Both the position numbers and the translations under genes were made by a program. From a virus, in the IMG/VR virus record IMGVR_UViG_3300024517_000066, positions 1 to 33,331 of that record: 33,331 bases of DNA. One strand, given 5' to 3'. The notes beneath the pieces are model-generated. The model was not told the origin of the DNA, did not search any database, and was given only the letters and a program-made list of their open reading frames with translations. This document shows positions 32,511 through 33,331 of this stretch, one piece after another; the stretch's first letter is position 1, and every line of letters begins with the position of its first letter.

Positions 32511-33331
32511 CTATGTATTCCTTTCTCATCAGGCTCACTGATCTTAAAGTCTGTGAAGATAGTAACAGGCTCACCATTAATAATGATAGGTTTATGTGCA
32601 TACTTCTGCATGATACTTCTAACTACATCACCATGTTCAGGTTTGTGTAATGCAATCAATGCATCATGAATGTTCATCCAGATACGAGCTTCTTCTTTGG
32701 GCCAATCAGGATCTTCTTCACACTCATAGATGATAGATGATACCTTATCTCCGATAGTAGATTGTGGTCCGAATGCTATAACACTGTCCATTGAATCATC
32801 AGTTAGTGTTTCAAGGAAGATCATTCTTCTACCGAGTGGAGTGAATAGCATTCTGTTCTGTTTGACTTCAGAGATAATTCGCTTCCACGCTTCTTGAATT
32901 TCAGGGTAAGCTCTGTGATAAGCGGCGAAGGCTTCAAAGGCCATGTTAAGAGGAATGTCGCAGACTTCTGCCAACTTGGGTGCTTGCATTCTATAGTTAA
33001 GACCGTGAACGCACCGCTTACCAAGGTATCTTTTAGTAGGTTGTAGATCCTCGGTCCAATCGCTTGTTGGAATATCATCATAGCTGAGCTTGAAGATACG
33101 CGAAGCGTTTCCTCTATGGACATCAAAACCTTCCTCTGTTTCTGCTCGCTTGAAAGTCTCGATAAGTCCGTGTACTCTCCAAGAGTGTGCAACAACTTTA
33201 GCCTCCGCTTGTCTTAAGTCAAAGTAACTGAGTTCATACCCTGGGTCTGCTATGAATGTGGGGTACACTCGATGTGGTTGGTTCTGTAAGTTCTCTCCAC
33301 TCTTCCACATATTAGATGCAGATGATAATCT
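32447..33331 (-). CDS. polA: DNA polymerase, family A (partial, C-terminal part)
   Basis: The C-terminal 294 residues of a family-A replicative DNA polymerase; the frame stays open to the window edge, so the N-terminus, including any exonuclease domain, is missing. Visible landmarks are RLSSAS..., then LQNQPHR (template-binding motif like LSSSNPNLQNIP); motif A, YFDLRQAEAKVVAHSW; motif B (O-helix), RYLGKRCVHGLNY; and motif C, WMNIHDALIAL with the catalytic HD. At the position equivalent to E. coli Pol I Phe762 this protein has His (codon at 33005-33007). It is the first visible gene of the leftward replication operon. Confidence 0.95.
   Translation of the reverse strand, partial: RLSSASNMWKSGENLQNQPHRVYPTFIADPGYELSYFDLRQAEAKVVAHSWRVHGLIETFKRAETEEGFDVHRGNASRIFKLSYDDIPTSDWTEDLQPTKRYLGKRCVHGLNYRMQAPKLAEVCDIPLNMAFEAFAAYHRAYPEIQEAWKRIISEVKQNRMLFTPLGRRMIFLETLTDDSMDSVIAFGPQSTIGDKVSSIIYECEEDPDWPKEEARIWMNIHDALIALHKPEHGDVVRSIMQKYAHKPIIINGEPVTIFTDFKISEPDEKGIHRWSTLADYTLPTMDSVSELVS

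Noticed and set aside
1-33331. CRISPR array, insertion sequence, tRNA or attachment site
   Set aside because: No regularly spaced repeats, transposase or integrase frames, or cloverleaf sequences were recognised by reading both strands.

Overview
This AT-rich window is part of the genome of a tailed bacteriophage (Caudoviricetes), most likely with podovirus morphology. It encodes both terminase subunits, a ~720-residue portal, a scaffold, an HK97-type capsid protein, two proteins resembling the T7 tail-tube pair, and a run of large internal (ejection) proteins. I see no tape measure, tail-tube polymer or sheath gene. The host cannot be named from the sequence. Integrase, RNA polymerase, endolysin and tRNA genes were not found here, so lifestyle and lysis enzyme are unresolved.

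Layout. (1) 1-344: leader with no convincing gene, holding a leftward promoter-like sequence at the extreme left edge. (2) 345-1141: three small leftward genes of unknown function, closed by a leftward terminator hairpin at 354-381. (3) 1142-1682: divergent intergenic region with G/C-run hairpins, a hexamer repeat, a palindrome and two tandem rightward promoter-like sequences. (4) 1683-30957: one very long rightward late operon, in which many genes are joined by TAATG or ATGA overlaps. Its order is conserved hypotheticals, small terminase, a cassette of beta-rich virion-surface or adhesin-like proteins, large terminase, a 721-residue unknown, portal, scaffold, major capsid, a probable decoration protein, a strong hairpin, the tail-tube-like pair, fibre genes, holin-like membrane proteins, and internal or ejection proteins ending in a 1,422-residue giant. 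(5) 30896-33331: leftward replication genes (partial family-A DNA polymerase, small unknown protein, DUF3987-like ATPase), converging on and overlapping the late operon by 62 bp.

How the genes work together. The leftward replication genes copy the genome. The late operon builds the procapsid (portal, scaffold, capsid), packages DNA (terminase), attaches tail, adhesin and fibre parts, makes membrane-active lysis proteins, and loads internal proteins likely ejected with the DNA.

Most distinctive points: an exact 22-residue repeat (ten full units) in the 672-residue virion protein, with a related single unit in the preceding gene; a polymerase with His at the position equivalent to E. coli Pol I Phe762; an adhesin-like cassette lying between the terminase subunit genes; a structured divergent regulatory region; and a local GC-rich patch at the tip of the tail-fibre gene.
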